64,000 nucleotides of DNA from Alcanivorax sp. (GTDB lineage: Bacteria; Pseudomonadota; Gammaproteobacteria; Pseudomonadales; Alcanivoracaceae), in contig NZ_CP080267.1 in the NCBI RefSeq assembly GCF_019431375.1, positions 3,041,933 to 3,105,932 of the forward strand, written 5' to 3'. The notes beneath the pieces are model-generated. The model was not told where the DNA came from. It searched no databases and saw only the letters and a program-made list of their open reading frames with translations. Both the position numbers and the translations under genes were made by a program. Shown in pieces: positions 8,482 through 17,260 of the stretch (position 1 is its first letter; every line of letters begins with the position of its first letter).

Positions 8482-9546
8482 ATGGCACTCGTAAGCATGC
8501 GACAGTTGCTGGACCACGCCGCCGAACACGGCTACGGCGTACCGGCCTTTAACGTCAATAACGTGGAACAGATGCGCGCCATCATGGAAGCCGCGGACCA
8601 GACCAATTCCCCGGTGATCGTGCAGGCCTCCGCCGGCGCCCGCAAATATGCCGGTGCCCCTTTCCTGCGTCATCTGATTCTTGCGGCCACTGAAGAGTTT
8701 CCGCATATCCCGGTGGTGATGCACCAGGATCACGGCACCAGCCCCGCCGTGTGCCAGCGTTCCATCCAGCTGGGTTTTTCCTCAGTGATGATGGACGGTT
8801 CCCTGGGGGAAGATGGCAAGACGCCGACGGATTACGACTACAACGTGCGCGTGACCCAGAAAGCGGTGGCTATGGCCCACGCCTGTGGCGTGTCCGTGGA
8901 AGGCGAGCTGGGCTGCCTGGGTTCCCTGGAAACCGGTCAGGCCGGTGAAGAAGACGGCATCGGTGCCGAAGGCACCCTGAGCCACGACCAGATGCTTACC
9001 GACCCGGAAGAAGCGGCGGACTTCGTCAAGCAAACCAAGGTGGATGCCCTGGCCATCGCCATCGGTACCAGCCATGGTGCCTACAAGTTCACCCGCCCGC
9101 CCACCGGTGACATCCTGGCCATCGAGCAGATCAAGGCGATCCACAAGCGTATCCCGGATACCCACCTGGTGATGCACGGTTCCTCCTCCGTGCCGCAGGA
9201 CTGGCTGGCCATCATCAACGAGTACGGTGGCGAGATTGCGGAGACCTACGGGGTGCCGGTGGAAGAAATTCAGGAAGGCATCAAGCACGGTGTGCGCAAG
9301 GTGAACATTGATACCGACCTGCGCCTGGCCTCCACGGGCGCGATTCGTCGTTTCCTGGCCCATAACCCGGCCGAATTCGACCCGCGCAAGTACCTGAAAG
9401 AATCCATCACCGCCATGCGTGATATCTGTATTGCCCGCTACGAAGCCTTCGGTACTGCCGGCAATGCGGACAAGATCAAGCCGATCAGCCTGGAAAGCAT
9501 GTTCCAGCGCTACGAAGCCGGCGAGCTGGATCCGCGCGTCAAGTAA
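8482..9546 (+). CDS. fba: Fructose-1,6-bisphosphate aldolase, class II
   Basis: Zinc-dependent aldolase that splits or joins fructose-1,6-bisphosphate. The 354-aa protein shows the zinc and catalytic residues typical of class II enzymes: VMHQDHGTSP near residue 78, the SVMMDGS loop near 95, GTSHGAYKF near 195 and MHGSSSVP near 230. It has a good ribosome site (AAGGGGAAACACA before ATG) and closes the tkt-epd-pgk-fba operon; a strong terminator follows within 12 bases. In an alkane- or acetate-fed cell this set would mostly run in the gluconeogenic direction (inference). Confidence 0.97.
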   Translation: MALVSMRQLLDHAAEHGYGVPAFNVNNVEQMRAIMEAADQTNSPVIVQASAGARKYAGAPFLRHLILAATEEFPHIPVVMHQDHGTSPAVCQRSIQLGFSSVMMDGSLGEDGKTPTDYDYNVRVTQKAVAMAHACGVSVEGELGCLGSLETGQAGEEDGIGAEGTLSHDQMLTDPEEAADFVKQTKVDALAIAIGTSHGAYKFTRPPTGDILAIEQIKAIHKRIPDTHLVMHGSSSVPQDWLAIINEYGGEIAETYGVPVEEIQEGIKHGVRKVNIDTDLRLASTGAIRRFLAHNPAEFDPRKYLKESITAMRDICIARYEAFGTAGNADKIKPISLESMFQRYEAGELDPRVK

Positions 9547-9557
9547 TTGGCCGCTCG

Positions 9558-9600
9558 CAGAAACGACAAAGCCCCGCACTGCGGGGCTTTGTCGTTTCTG
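9558..9600. terminator. Bidirectional terminator, 20-bp perfect stem
   Basis: Two perfectly complementary 20-base arms (9558-9577 and 9581-9600) enclose a three-base loop. The core is GCCCCGC/GCGGGGC flanked by AAA/TTT. It separates the convergent fba and META-lipoprotein genes and can act on both strands, although long T-runs are short (TTT). Confidence 0.85.
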
Positions 9601-9606
9601 GCGTGG

Positions 9607-10035
9607 TTATTTCTGCCGGGACGCTTCGATTTTCACATCGTCAGCACCGCTGAGGATCAATTTTCCCTCCTCGTTGATATCGGCCTGCGCCACCCCTTCC
9701 AGGGCATCCAGGAATTGCTGCTCCAGCTTCATCAGCGGCTGCGGGCAGGCCATCATGGTGACGCCACCGGTTTTCACCGTGAAGCTGTCATCGTTCAGCG
9801 TATAGCTGGCCATGTAGTTGTTGCAGGCGGCCTTGCCGGCCAGTCGGCCGGGCTCATGAAAGTTCAGGGTCACCAGCGCGTCGCCCACGTCTGAGCCATT
9901 GAGATAACTTACCTGCCAGGCGCTGCCCTGCAGTTGTTCGGCTGTCACCATGGCAGTGGTTCCTGCAGGGTTGCTGCTGCAGGCGGCCAAAGTCAGGGCG
10001 GCGCCTGCCAGCAGGGAAAGTTTCAGGTTATGCAT
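9607..10035 (-). CDS. META-domain (HslJ-like) lipoprotein
   Basis: A 142-aa secreted lipoprotein. The signal peptide ends in the lipobox LAAC (Cys19), and the +2 Ser suggests outer-membrane sorting. The remainder is a META/HslJ-like domain: GSAWQVSYLNG, then the typical KAACNNYMASY and GVTMMACP segments. Family members include heat-shock HslJ and Leishmania META1; none has a firm biochemical role. It is convergent with fba and followed upstream, on the same strand, by the flavin reductase-like gene. Confidence 0.8.
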   Translation of the reverse strand: MHNLKLSLLAGAALTLAACSSNPAGTTAMVTAEQLQGSAWQVSYLNGSDVGDALVTLNFHEPGRLAGKAACNNYMASYTLNDDSFTVKTGGVTMMACPQPLMKLEQQFLDALEGVAQADINEEGKLILSGADDVKIEASRQK

Positions 10036-10120
10036 ATCAGGTCCTTCTTGATGGCGCGGTATTGAGGGCGCCTTGAACGGATTTAGTCCCCGATAGCGTG
10101 CAATAGTTTCCTGTCAGAGG

Positions 10121-10774
10121 CTAACCGTCACTGCTGCCGGTGGCGTCCAGAGGGCTGAGTGGCTGGTCCGGCTTGGCGTAGCTCCAGCGGGCCTGGCGCT
10201 GGGTCAGGTGATAGCTGTCCAGGCCGGACAGGGCCACGGTGCCTGCCTTTTCGATATCCACATAGCCATCGCTGCCCAGCGCATAGCCGGGCAGTTGAAT
10301 ATGTTCGATGGCGCCGATCACCATCACTGTATCGTTGACCTGCAGGGTGTGGGTTTCCAGCAGCACCATGCCCAGGCGGATGCGCGCCTGCTCCACAAAG
10401 GGCGCAGGGAAATCCGGCAGGTAAGCCGGGGTCAGGCCGGTGGCGGTAAACTCGGACACCTCACGGGGGTAGCGGGCGGCGGTCTGGTGGGCGGCAGGGA
10501 CCATGTCGCCATGCACCTGATTTAGTGTGTAGAAACCGGTTTCCATCAGGTATTCCAGGCTGTGGCGATCCACGGAATGGGGGCGAATGATCATGCCCAG
10601 CAGGGCCGGGTCGGCGCCCAGATGGAAACAGGAACTGACAATGGACAGGTTCTCCTGGCCATTGCTGGCACGGGTGCCCAGCAGGTTGGCGCTCTTGAAG
10701 CCGGACAGGCTGTTGATCAGGTTGACCCGTTGTTGGCGGGGCAGGTCCTTGAGAGTATCGGCGGTCAGGTGCAT
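10121..10774 (-). CDS. Flavin reductase-like FMN-binding split-barrel protein
   Basis: A 217-aa cytoplasmic protein of the flavin reductase-like / split-barrel flavin-binding family. Segments such as NLSIVSSCFHLGADPALLG and FYTLNQVHGDMVPAAHQT fit FMN contacts in this fold. Substrate and partner are unknown; relatives reduce FMN for two-component monooxygenases or act as FMN-binding oxidoreductases. It is divergently arranged from the alpha/beta hydrolase at 10845, with a shared 70-base promoter region. Confidence 0.8.
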   Translation of the reverse strand: MHLTADTLKDLPRQQRVNLINSLSGFKSANLLGTRASNGQENLSIVSSCFHLGADPALLGMIIRPHSVDRHSLEYLMETGFYTLNQVHGDMVPAAHQTAARYPREVSEFTATGLTPAYLPDFPAPFVEQARIRLGMVLLETHTLQVNDTVMVIGAIEHIQLPGYALGSDGYVDIEKAGTVALSGLDSYHLTQRQARWSYAKPDQPLSPLDATGSSDG

Positions 10775-10844
10775 GGTGTGCGTCCTCCTGGCGCCGTATT
10801 ATCAGAAGCCGCCGTGAGTAAACCGTGGAGACCTCTTACCGGCT

Positions 10845-11795
10845 ATGGCAAATCCTTTCGATCGCGATCACATTGTTCAGGAATGGCAGCCACTCAACTG
10901 GGAGGCGTTTGATCCGCTCAGCGACTCCACGCGGCGCTATGTGGCCTACTATGGCCTGAATTTCGCCGAGCACTTACCGGACCTCGAGCACGGCTTTGGC
11001 TATTTCGAAGCTGCTGGGCATCAGCTGTCGGTGCATGCCTGGCGGCCGAAGGAGCCGCGGGGCACAGTGCTGGTTTGCCATGGCTACTTCGATCATGTGG
11101 GTCTGTACCGTCATATTATCGGCCATGTGCTGGAGCTGGGGTATGCGGTATTGGCCTACGATCTGCCCGGCCATGGTCTCAGCTCCGGTCCCCAGGCGGT
11201 GATCGATGATTTTCGTACCTACCGGGATGTGCTCGAGCAATGTCTGGCCCTGGCAGACAACCATTTCCCCCGCCCCTGGCATGTAATCGCCCAGAGTACC
11301 GGTGGCGCCATCGTGATGGATTATCTGCTCAGTCGCGGTGGCGGTGATGCTAACCCCTTTGAGCATGTGATTCTGCTGGCGCCACTGGTACGGCCATTCA
11401 AATGGTCCTCTGCGCGCTGGCTGCATACGTTTATCCGTCCCTTTGCCCGCAGCATCAAACGGGTTTTTACCATCAACTCCAATGATCCGGATTTTCTGGA
11501 TTTTCTGGAAAACAAGGACCCGCTACAGGCAAAGAGGGTCTCCGCGGTATGGGTGTCCGCGCTGAAAAAATGGCTGCCGGGCTTTGAAAAAGCATCACGC
11601 ATCAAGGTGTCGCCGGTGGTGATACAGGGTGACATGGATGAAACCGTGGATTGGCGTTACAACCTGAAGGTGATTCAGGAAAAGTTTCAGGATCCTCATA
11701 TCCATATGCTGCCAGGGGCCCGCCATCAACTGGTTAACGAGGATGAGGGGTTTCGTCGGAAAATATTCGCGATTATTGATCAATATCTCGACTGA
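10845..11795 (+). CDS. Alpha/beta hydrolase, monoacylglycerol-lipase type
   Basis: A 316-aa serine hydrolase without signal peptide. The oxyanion segment VLVCHGYFDHVGLY lies near residue 75, the nucleophile serine in AQSTGGA near 150 (a GxSxG variant with Ala in the first position), the acidic residue probably in IQGDMDETVD near 265 and the histidine in PGARHQLVNE near 295. The layout is that of the Hydrolase_4 / lysophospholipase-like group (PldB type), which act on monoacylglycerols or lysophospholipids. The natural substrate is not shown by the sequence. Confidence 0.85.
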   Translation: MANPFDRDHIVQEWQPLNWEAFDPLSDSTRRYVAYYGLNFAEHLPDLEHGFGYFEAAGHQLSVHAWRPKEPRGTVLVCHGYFDHVGLYRHIIGHVLELGYAVLAYDLPGHGLSSGPQAVIDDFRTYRDVLEQCLALADNHFPRPWHVIAQSTGGAIVMDYLLSRGGGDANPFEHVILLAPLVRPFKWSSARWLHTFIRPFARSIKRVFTINSNDPDFLDFLENKDPLQAKRVSAVWVSALKKWLPGFEKASRIKVSPVVIQGDMDETVDWRYNLKVIQEKFQDPHIHMLPGARHQLVNEDEGFRRKIFAIIDQYLD

Positions 11796-11900
11796 TTATC
11801 GATTTTACGCTTTGTTACTTGAGCTGCGGCGCAAATTTCCCGATGGTAGCGTCACATAATGGCAATATGCCTTTTGATTGTTGTTTCAAGGAGACAAAGC

Positions 11901-12362
11901 ATGGATAAGAAATGGATGCTGGCGATGACCGCCGGTGCTGCGATGATGAGCCAGGTAGCTGTAGCCGACCTGAGTGCAGGTATCAACGCTGCTGTTAACG
12001 CCGAGGCGGATGCCAAGGCAACCGAGCAGGCTGTTCGCGATCAGCGTGACGCGGCGAAAGCCAACGCTGAAGCAATGAAGGAAGAGGCGAAGGCACGCAA
12101 GGAAGCCGCTAAGGAAGAAGCCAAGGCCAAGAAAGAAGCCATGAAGGAAGAGGCTGAAGCCAAAAAAGAAGCGGCCAAGGAGCGCGCAGAAGCAGAGCGT
12201 GAAGCTGCGGAAGACATGAAGGAAGCCGCCAAGGCTAACGCTGAAGCAGACGTTAATGCCAGTGCCGAAGTTAACGGCGACGGTGCCAAGGCCAACGCAA
12301 AAGTGAACGCCAATGCCAAAGAGAATGCCAGCGAGAAAGCCTGGTTTAACTTCTGGGACTAA
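11901..12362 (+). CDS. Secreted Lys/Glu/Ala-rich coiled-coil protein
   Basis: A 153-aa protein of unknown function. An N-terminal signal peptide (MDKKWMLAMTAGAAMMSQVAVA) is followed by a long highly charged alpha-helical stretch of repeating KEEAKA/KKEAAK units (residues ~50-110) and an Asn/Ala-rich tail (NANAKENAS) ending in the aromatic WFNFWD. The ATG at 11901 has AAGGAGACAAAGC before it and is preferred over an upstream in-frame ATG at 11859. Composition suggests a periplasmic rod or spacer; no enzyme motif is visible. It stands alone, with its own terminator. Confidence 0.75.
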   Translation: MDKKWMLAMTAGAAMMSQVAVADLSAGINAAVNAEADAKATEQAVRDQRDAAKANAEAMKEEAKARKEAAKEEAKAKKEAMKEEAEAKKEAAKERAEAEREAAEDMKEAAKANAEADVNASAEVNGDGAKANAKVNANAKENASEKAWFNFWD

Positions 12363-12381
12363 GCATTCGCTTTACGCCGAT

Positions 12382-12412
12382 AAAAAAGGGCCGCAAATTG
12401 CGGCCCTTTTTT
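12382..12412. terminator. Bidirectional intrinsic terminator
   Basis: Hairpin GGGCCGC-AAATT-GCGGCCC flanked by an A-run on the left and a T-run on the right, so it works for both convergent genes: the coiled-coil protein on the plus strand and rpiA on the minus strand. Confidence 0.9.
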
Positions 12413-12440
12413 ATTGTCTGTTGTGCTAACGAGTCCGTCG

Positions 12441-13094
12441 TCAGTACTGATTGACGCTGCCGTTCTCTCCCACCAGCACCACGTCCGCCGGCCGTTTGGC
12501 AAACAGGCCGTTGGTGACCACGCCGACAATATTGTTGATCTTTTCTTCCAGTTCGATGGGGTTGAGGATCTCCAGGTTGTGCACGTCGAGAATGATGTTG
12601 CCGTTATCGGTAACGAAGTCTTCCCGGTACTCTGGCTGACCGCCCAGGGCAACCAGCTTGCGGGCCACGTGGGAGCGGGCCATGGGAATCACTTCCACGG
12701 GGAGCGGAAAGCGCCCCAGCCGTTTCACCTGTTTGGAACCATCCACGATACAGACGAACTGTCTGGCCACCGCGGCGACAATTTTTTCCCGGGTCAGCGC
12801 ACCGCCGCCGCCCTTTATCATTTCCCGGTGGCCGTTCACTTCATCCGCGCCGTCCACATATACCGGCAGGCTGTCCACGTCGTTCAGTGACAACACCGGA
12901 ATGCCGTGGCTCTTGAGTCGTTCCGCGGTGGCATCCGAGCTGGCTACGGCACCCTTGATGCGGTCTTTCAGGCTGGCCAGGCCATCGATGAAGAAGTTGG
13001 CGGTGGAGCCGGTCCCCACGCCGATGACTTCGCCTTCGGGTACAAAGCGGAGCGCCGCCTCGGCGACCTGTTTTTTCAGCGCATCCTGGTCCAT
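12441..13094 (-). CDS. rpiA: Ribose-5-phosphate isomerase A
   Basis: Interconverts ribose-5-phosphate and ribulose-5-phosphate in the pentose phosphate pathway. The 217-aa protein has VIGVGTGSTANFFID near residue 24, the active-site loop DGADEVN near 80, and KGGGGALTREKIV near 94, all as in the RpiA family. It is divergent from ilvA with a 154-base shared promoter region. Its first ~46 codons, that promoter region and most of ilvA are repeated at 15009-16505. Confidence 0.96.
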   Translation of the reverse strand: MDQDALKKQVAEAALRFVPEGEVIGVGTGSTANFFIDGLASLKDRIKGAVASSDATAERLKSHGIPVLSLNDVDSLPVYVDGADEVNGHREMIKGGGGALTREKIVAAVARQFVCIVDGSKQVKRLGRFPLPVEVIPMARSHVARKLVALGGQPEYREDFVTDNGNIILDVHNLEILNPIELEEKINNIVGVVTNGLFAKRPADVVLVGENGSVNQY

Positions 13095-14451
13095 GAAATT
13101 GTCCTGTCGTGCGGGTAAAAGAAGTGGGGCAAATTATAGGGCAGGCGTAGCGATGACTCGACCCTGGGGCCGCTGACCTATCGCATTTATCCCGGCCACC
13201 CCCTAGACTAGTCCCTTCTGCGCACCAAACACCAACCCGGAAACCTTCATGCTGGACAAATACGTCAAACGGATACTGCAATCCCGCGTCTACGACGTGG
13301 CAGTGGAAACCCCCATCCATGCGGCACCGTTGATTTCCAAGCGTATTGGCAACCGGGTGCTGCTCAAGCGGGAAGATCTGCAGCCGGTGTTTTCCTTCAA
13401 GCTCCGTGGCGCCTATAACAAACTTTGTCAGCTTACCGATGAACAGCTTCAGCGCGGGGTGATCTGTGCCTCCGCTGGCAATCATGCCCAGGGTCTGGCG
13501 CTGGCGGCCAGCTCCATGGGCATCAAGGCCACCATCGTGATGCCGCGGACCACGCCGGATATCAAGGTGAATTCGGTACGTAACCACGGCGGCAAGGCGG
13601 TGTTGCACGGTGACAGCTTCGATGAAGCCCTGGCCCATGCCCGCAAACTGGAAGCGCGAGACAACCTGACTTTTGTACACCCCTATGACGATCCGGACGT
13701 GATTGCCGGGCAGGGCACGGTTGGCATGGAGATCCTTCGCCAGCAGAGCCGGGATCTGGATGCCATCTTTATTCCCGTAGGTGGCGGTGGTCTGGCCGCC
13801 GGGGTGGCGGCCTATGTGAAATATGTGCGCCCGGATGTGAAAGTGATCGCCGTGGAGCCGGAAGATGCGGCCTGCCTGAAGGCGGCGCTGGAGAAGAATC
13901 GCCGGGTGACCCTGGCGGAAGTGGGCCTGTTTGCCGATGGTGTAGCGGTAAAACAGATCGGCAAGGAAACCTTCAAGATCCTGCGTCATCACGTGGATGA
14001 GGTGATTACCGCCACCACCGACGAAATCTGCGCCGCCATCAAGGATGCGTTCGAGGATACCCGGGCCATCTGCGAGCCTGCCGGTGCGCTGGCGCTGGCG
14101 GGCCTGAAAAACTGGGTGGCCAAACATCAGGTGGAAAACCAGACCCTGGTGGCGATCCAGAGCGGTGCCAATGTGAATTTCGATCGCCTGCGACATGTTT
14201 CTGAGCGAGCGGAGCTGGGTGAACAGCGTGAAGCCATTCTGGCGGTAACCATTCCCGAGCGTCCCGGTGCCTTCCGTGCCTTCTGCCAGGCGCTGGGTCG
14301 CCGTGGCATTACCGAGTTCAACTACCGTTACAGCGATGACCGTGATGCCAATATCTTTGTGGGCATTCAGCTGCGACCCGGTGGCGAAGCCCTGCAGGCC
14401 TTGATGAAGGACCTGGAAGAGCGCGGTTACCCGGTGGTGGATATGAGCGGC
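12955..14451. repeat. Direct repeat copy 1 (rpiA 5' end + promoter region + ilvA 5' part)
   Basis: This 1,497-base segment reappears at 15009-16505 (offset 2,054). The two ilvA translations agree over the first 401 residues up to VVDMSG, and the intergenic part is base-for-base the same as far as could be read. Copy 1 ends inside ilvA at 14451, where the sequence turns back on itself. Confidence 0.9.
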
Positions 14452-14544
14452 GGCACCCTGCCGCCGCTCATCCACCACCGGGCAACCGCGCCTTCCTGGT
14501 CCTTCATCAAGGCCTGCAGGGCTTCGCTACCGGGTCGCAGCTGA
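13249..14544 (+). pseudogene. ilvA: Truncated duplicate of threonine deaminase
   Basis: The first ~401 residues equal those of the intact gene at 15303, including the PLP-lysine segment FSFKLRGAYNK and the first regulatory ACT-like domain. After VVDMSG the frame runs into the inverted segment and ends with about 30 unrelated residues, so the second regulatory domain is missing. If this copy exists in the cell it could make an active but feedback-altered deaminase; if the duplication is an assembly artefact it does not exist. Confidence 0.85.
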
Positions 14545-15008
14545 ATGCCCACAAAGATATTTCGGCATCACGCATATCATCGCTGTAACGGTAGTTGAAC
14601 TGGTAATGCCACGGCGACCCAGCGCCCGGCAGAAGGCACGGAAGGCACCGACGCTCGGGAATGGTTACTGCCAGAATGGTTTGTCGCTGTTCACCCAGCC
14701 TGCTCGCTCAGAAACACGTCGCAGGCGATCGAAATTCACATTGGCACCGCTCTGATCGCCACCAGGGTCTGGTTTTCCACCTGATGTTTGGCCACCCAGT
14801 TTTTCAGGCTCGCCAGCGCCAGCGCACCGGCAGGCTCGCAGATGGCCCGGGTATCCTCGAACGCATCCTCCTTGATGGCGGCGCAGATTTCTGTCGGTGG
14901 TGGCGGTAATCACCTCATCCACGTGATGGCTGCAGGATCTTGAAGGTTTCTGCCGATCCGTTTTACCGCTACACCATCGGCAAACAGGGCCCACTTTCCG
15001 CCAGGGTC
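14464..15008 (-). repeat. Inverted, error-rich copy of an ilvA segment
   Basis: Read on the minus strand this stretch matches ilvA 13906-14448 but with many scattered single-base insertions, deletions and substitutions, several at homopolymers (for example GGGCCC for GGCCC and TTTC for TTTCC). A short hairpin GGCGGCA-CCC-TGCCGCC at the left turn and a direct jump into rpiA sequence at the right end complete a forward-inverted-forward structure. Confidence 0.85.
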
Positions 15009-15148
15009 ATGATGCGGTCTTTCAGGCTGGCCAGGCCATCGATGAAGAAGTTGGCGGTGGAGCCGGTCCCCACGCCGATGACTTCGCCTTCGGGTACAAA
15101 GCGGAGCGCCGCCTCGGCGACCTGTTTTTTCAGCGCATCCTGGTCCAT
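14969..15148 (-). pseudogene. rpiA: Truncated rpiA 5' fragment
   Basis: The second copy of the rpiA start: the first ~46 codons through SLKDRI are identical to rpiA at 13094, then the frame enters the inverted ilvA segment and stops about 13 codons later. It lacks all active-site loops except the GTGSTANFF segment and cannot be functional. It arises from the same duplication or artefact. Confidence 0.8.
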
Positions 15149-15302
15149 GAAATTGTCCTGTCGTGCGGGTAAAAGAAGTGGGGCAAATTATAGGGCAGGC
15201 GTAGCGATGACTCGACCCTGGGGCCGCTGACCTATCGCATTTATCCCGGCCACCCCCTAGACTAGTCCCTTCTGCGCACCAAACACCAACCCGGAAACCT
15301 TC

Positions 15303-16820
15303 ATGCTGGACAAATACGTCAAACGGATACTGCAATCCCGCGTCTACGACGTGGCAGTGGAAACCCCCATCCATGCGGCACCGTTGATTTCCAAGCGTAT
15401 TGGCAACCGGGTGCTGCTCAAGCGGGAAGATCTGCAGCCGGTGTTTTCCTTCAAGCTCCGTGGCGCCTATAACAAACTTTGTCAGCTTACCGATGAACAG
15501 CTTCAGCGCGGGGTGATCTGTGCCTCCGCTGGCAATCATGCCCAGGGTCTGGCGCTGGCGGCCAGCTCCATGGGCATCAAGGCCACCATCGTGATGCCGC
15601 GGACCACGCCGGATATCAAGGTGAATTCGGTACGTAACCACGGCGGCAAGGCGGTGTTGCACGGTGACAGCTTCGATGAAGCCCTGGCCCATGCCCGCAA
15701 ACTGGAAGCGCGAGACAACCTGACTTTTGTACACCCCTATGACGATCCGGACGTGATTGCCGGGCAGGGCACGGTTGGCATGGAGATCCTTCGCCAGCAG
15801 AGCCGGGATCTGGATGCCATCTTTATTCCCGTAGGTGGCGGTGGTCTGGCCGCCGGGGTGGCGGCCTATGTGAAATATGTGCGCCCGGATGTGAAAGTGA
15901 TCGCCGTGGAGCCGGAAGATGCGGCCTGCCTGAAGGCGGCGCTGGAGAAGAATCGCCGGGTGACCCTGGCGGAAGTGGGCCTGTTTGCCGATGGTGTAGC
16001 GGTAAAACAGATCGGCAAGGAAACCTTCAAGATCCTGCGTCATCACGTGGATGAGGTGATTACCGCCACCACCGACGAAATCTGCGCCGCCATCAAGGAT
16101 GCGTTCGAGGATACCCGGGCCATCTGCGAGCCTGCCGGTGCGCTGGCGCTGGCGGGCCTGAAAAACTGGGTGGCCAAACATCAGGTGGAAAACCAGACCC
16201 TGGTGGCGATCCAGAGCGGTGCCAATGTGAATTTCGATCGCCTGCGACATGTTTCTGAGCGAGCGGAGCTGGGTGAACAGCGTGAAGCCATTCTGGCGGT
16301 AACCATTCCCGAGCGTCCCGGTGCCTTCCGTGCCTTCTGCCAGGCGCTGGGTCGCCGTGGCATTACCGAGTTCAACTACCGTTACAGCGATGACCGTGAT
16401 GCCAATATCTTTGTGGGCATTCAGCTGCGACCCGGTGGCGAAGCCCTGCAGGCCTTGATGAAGGACCTGGAAGAGCGCGGTTACCCGGTGGTGGATATGA
16501 GCGGCAACGAAATGGCCAAGCTGCATATCCGTCATATGGTAGGGGGGCATGCGCCACGCCAGGATATGCAGGAAAGACTGTTCCGGGTGGAATTTCCCGA
16601 GCGGCCGGGGGCTCTGATGAGGTTTCTCCAGTCCCTGGGTGAGAAGTGGAATATCAGCCTGTTCCACTACCGTAACCATGGCGCGGCCTATGGCCGGGTG
16701 CTGGTGGGCTTCCAGGTGGAGACAGGCCAGCATTCCCGGCTGATGGCGGATCTGAAAAAAGTCCCCTACCCCATGGTGGAAGAAAGCGATAACCCGGCCT
16801 ACCGCCTGTTTCTGAATTAA
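15303..16820 (+). CDS. ilvA: Threonine ammonia-lyase, biosynthetic
   Basis: PLP enzyme that deaminates threonine to 2-oxobutyrate, the first step of isoleucine synthesis. The 505-aa length is normal for the long biosynthetic form: a catalytic domain (PLP lysine in FSFKLRGAYNK near residue 52, the GGGGLAAG phosphate loop near 180) followed by two ACT-like regulatory domains starting near 330 and 420 that confer isoleucine inhibition. It is the intact copy of the duplicated locus. The intergenic sequence before it is the same as before copy 1. Confidence 0.96.
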   Translation: MLDKYVKRILQSRVYDVAVETPIHAAPLISKRIGNRVLLKREDLQPVFSFKLRGAYNKLCQLTDEQLQRGVICASAGNHAQGLALAASSMGIKATIVMPRTTPDIKVNSVRNHGGKAVLHGDSFDEALAHARKLEARDNLTFVHPYDDPDVIAGQGTVGMEILRQQSRDLDAIFIPVGGGGLAAGVAAYVKYVRPDVKVIAVEPEDAACLKAALEKNRRVTLAEVGLFADGVAVKQIGKETFKILRHHVDEVITATTDEICAAIKDAFEDTRAICEPAGALALAGLKNWVAKHQVENQTLVAIQSGANVNFDRLRHVSERAELGEQREAILAVTIPERPGAFRAFCQALGRRGITEFNYRYSDDRDANIFVGIQLRPGGEALQALMKDLEERGYPVVDMSGNEMAKLHIRHMVGGHAPRQDMQERLFRVEFPERPGALMRFLQSLGEKWNISLFHYRNHGAAYGRVLVGFQVETGQHSRLMADLKKVPYPMVEESDNPAYRLFLN

Positions 16821-17113
16821 CGGAACCAAATGGTGCCCGGGTTGTCCCTCCATGGCGGCGTTGCTGTGAAATCCGTTTAAAAAAATTGGTATAACAGCGC
16901 TTTCATATCAACAAGGCGCTTTCCACCAGTTATCGACGGTTTTTGTTAAGAAACGTCAGCAAAGCCTGCTAACCGCTTGACTTTACATGTCGAAATGCTC
17001 AAATTTTGACCCGGTTGGCATTTTACATTTTGTAATAGGTTTAAGGTGACACTCGTATTACGACTTTCGGGTCACTTTTTGTATTGCTGTACCGCTTTTT
17101 GGGGATAGAAACA
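16821..17113 (+). other. Intergenic region with promoter-like and weak hairpin sequences
   Basis: No gene was found in these 293 bases. They are AT-richer than the surroundings. GTTTAAAAAAATTGGTATAA near 16876 resembles a promoter with extended A-tract. GGTGAC near 17045 can pair with GTCAC near 17090, followed by TTTTT, which could be a weak terminator before the small gene at 17114. Confidence 0.4.
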
Positions 17114-17260
17114 ATGAAGAAGAAGCCGGACGCCCTGGTGCTACTGGCTGTGATTTTCGGGTTGGGGGTGCTGATCAGCAGCCTGACCCACGGCGGCAAC
17201 GAAAATGATTACCAACGCTACGCAGATAGCGCCGGCGTTGTTGTCAGTCACATCCAGTAG
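17114..17260 (+). CDS. Small single-pass membrane protein (48 aa)
   Basis: A short open frame starting ATG after GGGGATAGAAACA. The product begins MKKKPDALVLLAVIFGLGVL: a basic N-terminus, one hydrophobic segment (residues ~7-24), then a polar tail with YQRYADS. This is the pattern of a small inner-membrane protein or an uncleaved signal anchor. Its last 17 bases overlap the end of the convergent 5-FCL gene. Function unknown; translation is supported by composition and start context only. Confidence 0.6.
   Translation: MKKKPDALVLLAVIFGLGVLISSLTHGGNENDYQRYADSAGVVVSHIQ

Noticed and set aside
12841..14478. Long minus-strand open frame opposite ilvA copy 1
   Set aside because: Antisense shadow that also reads through the duplicated rpiA start; same pattern at 14910-16853.
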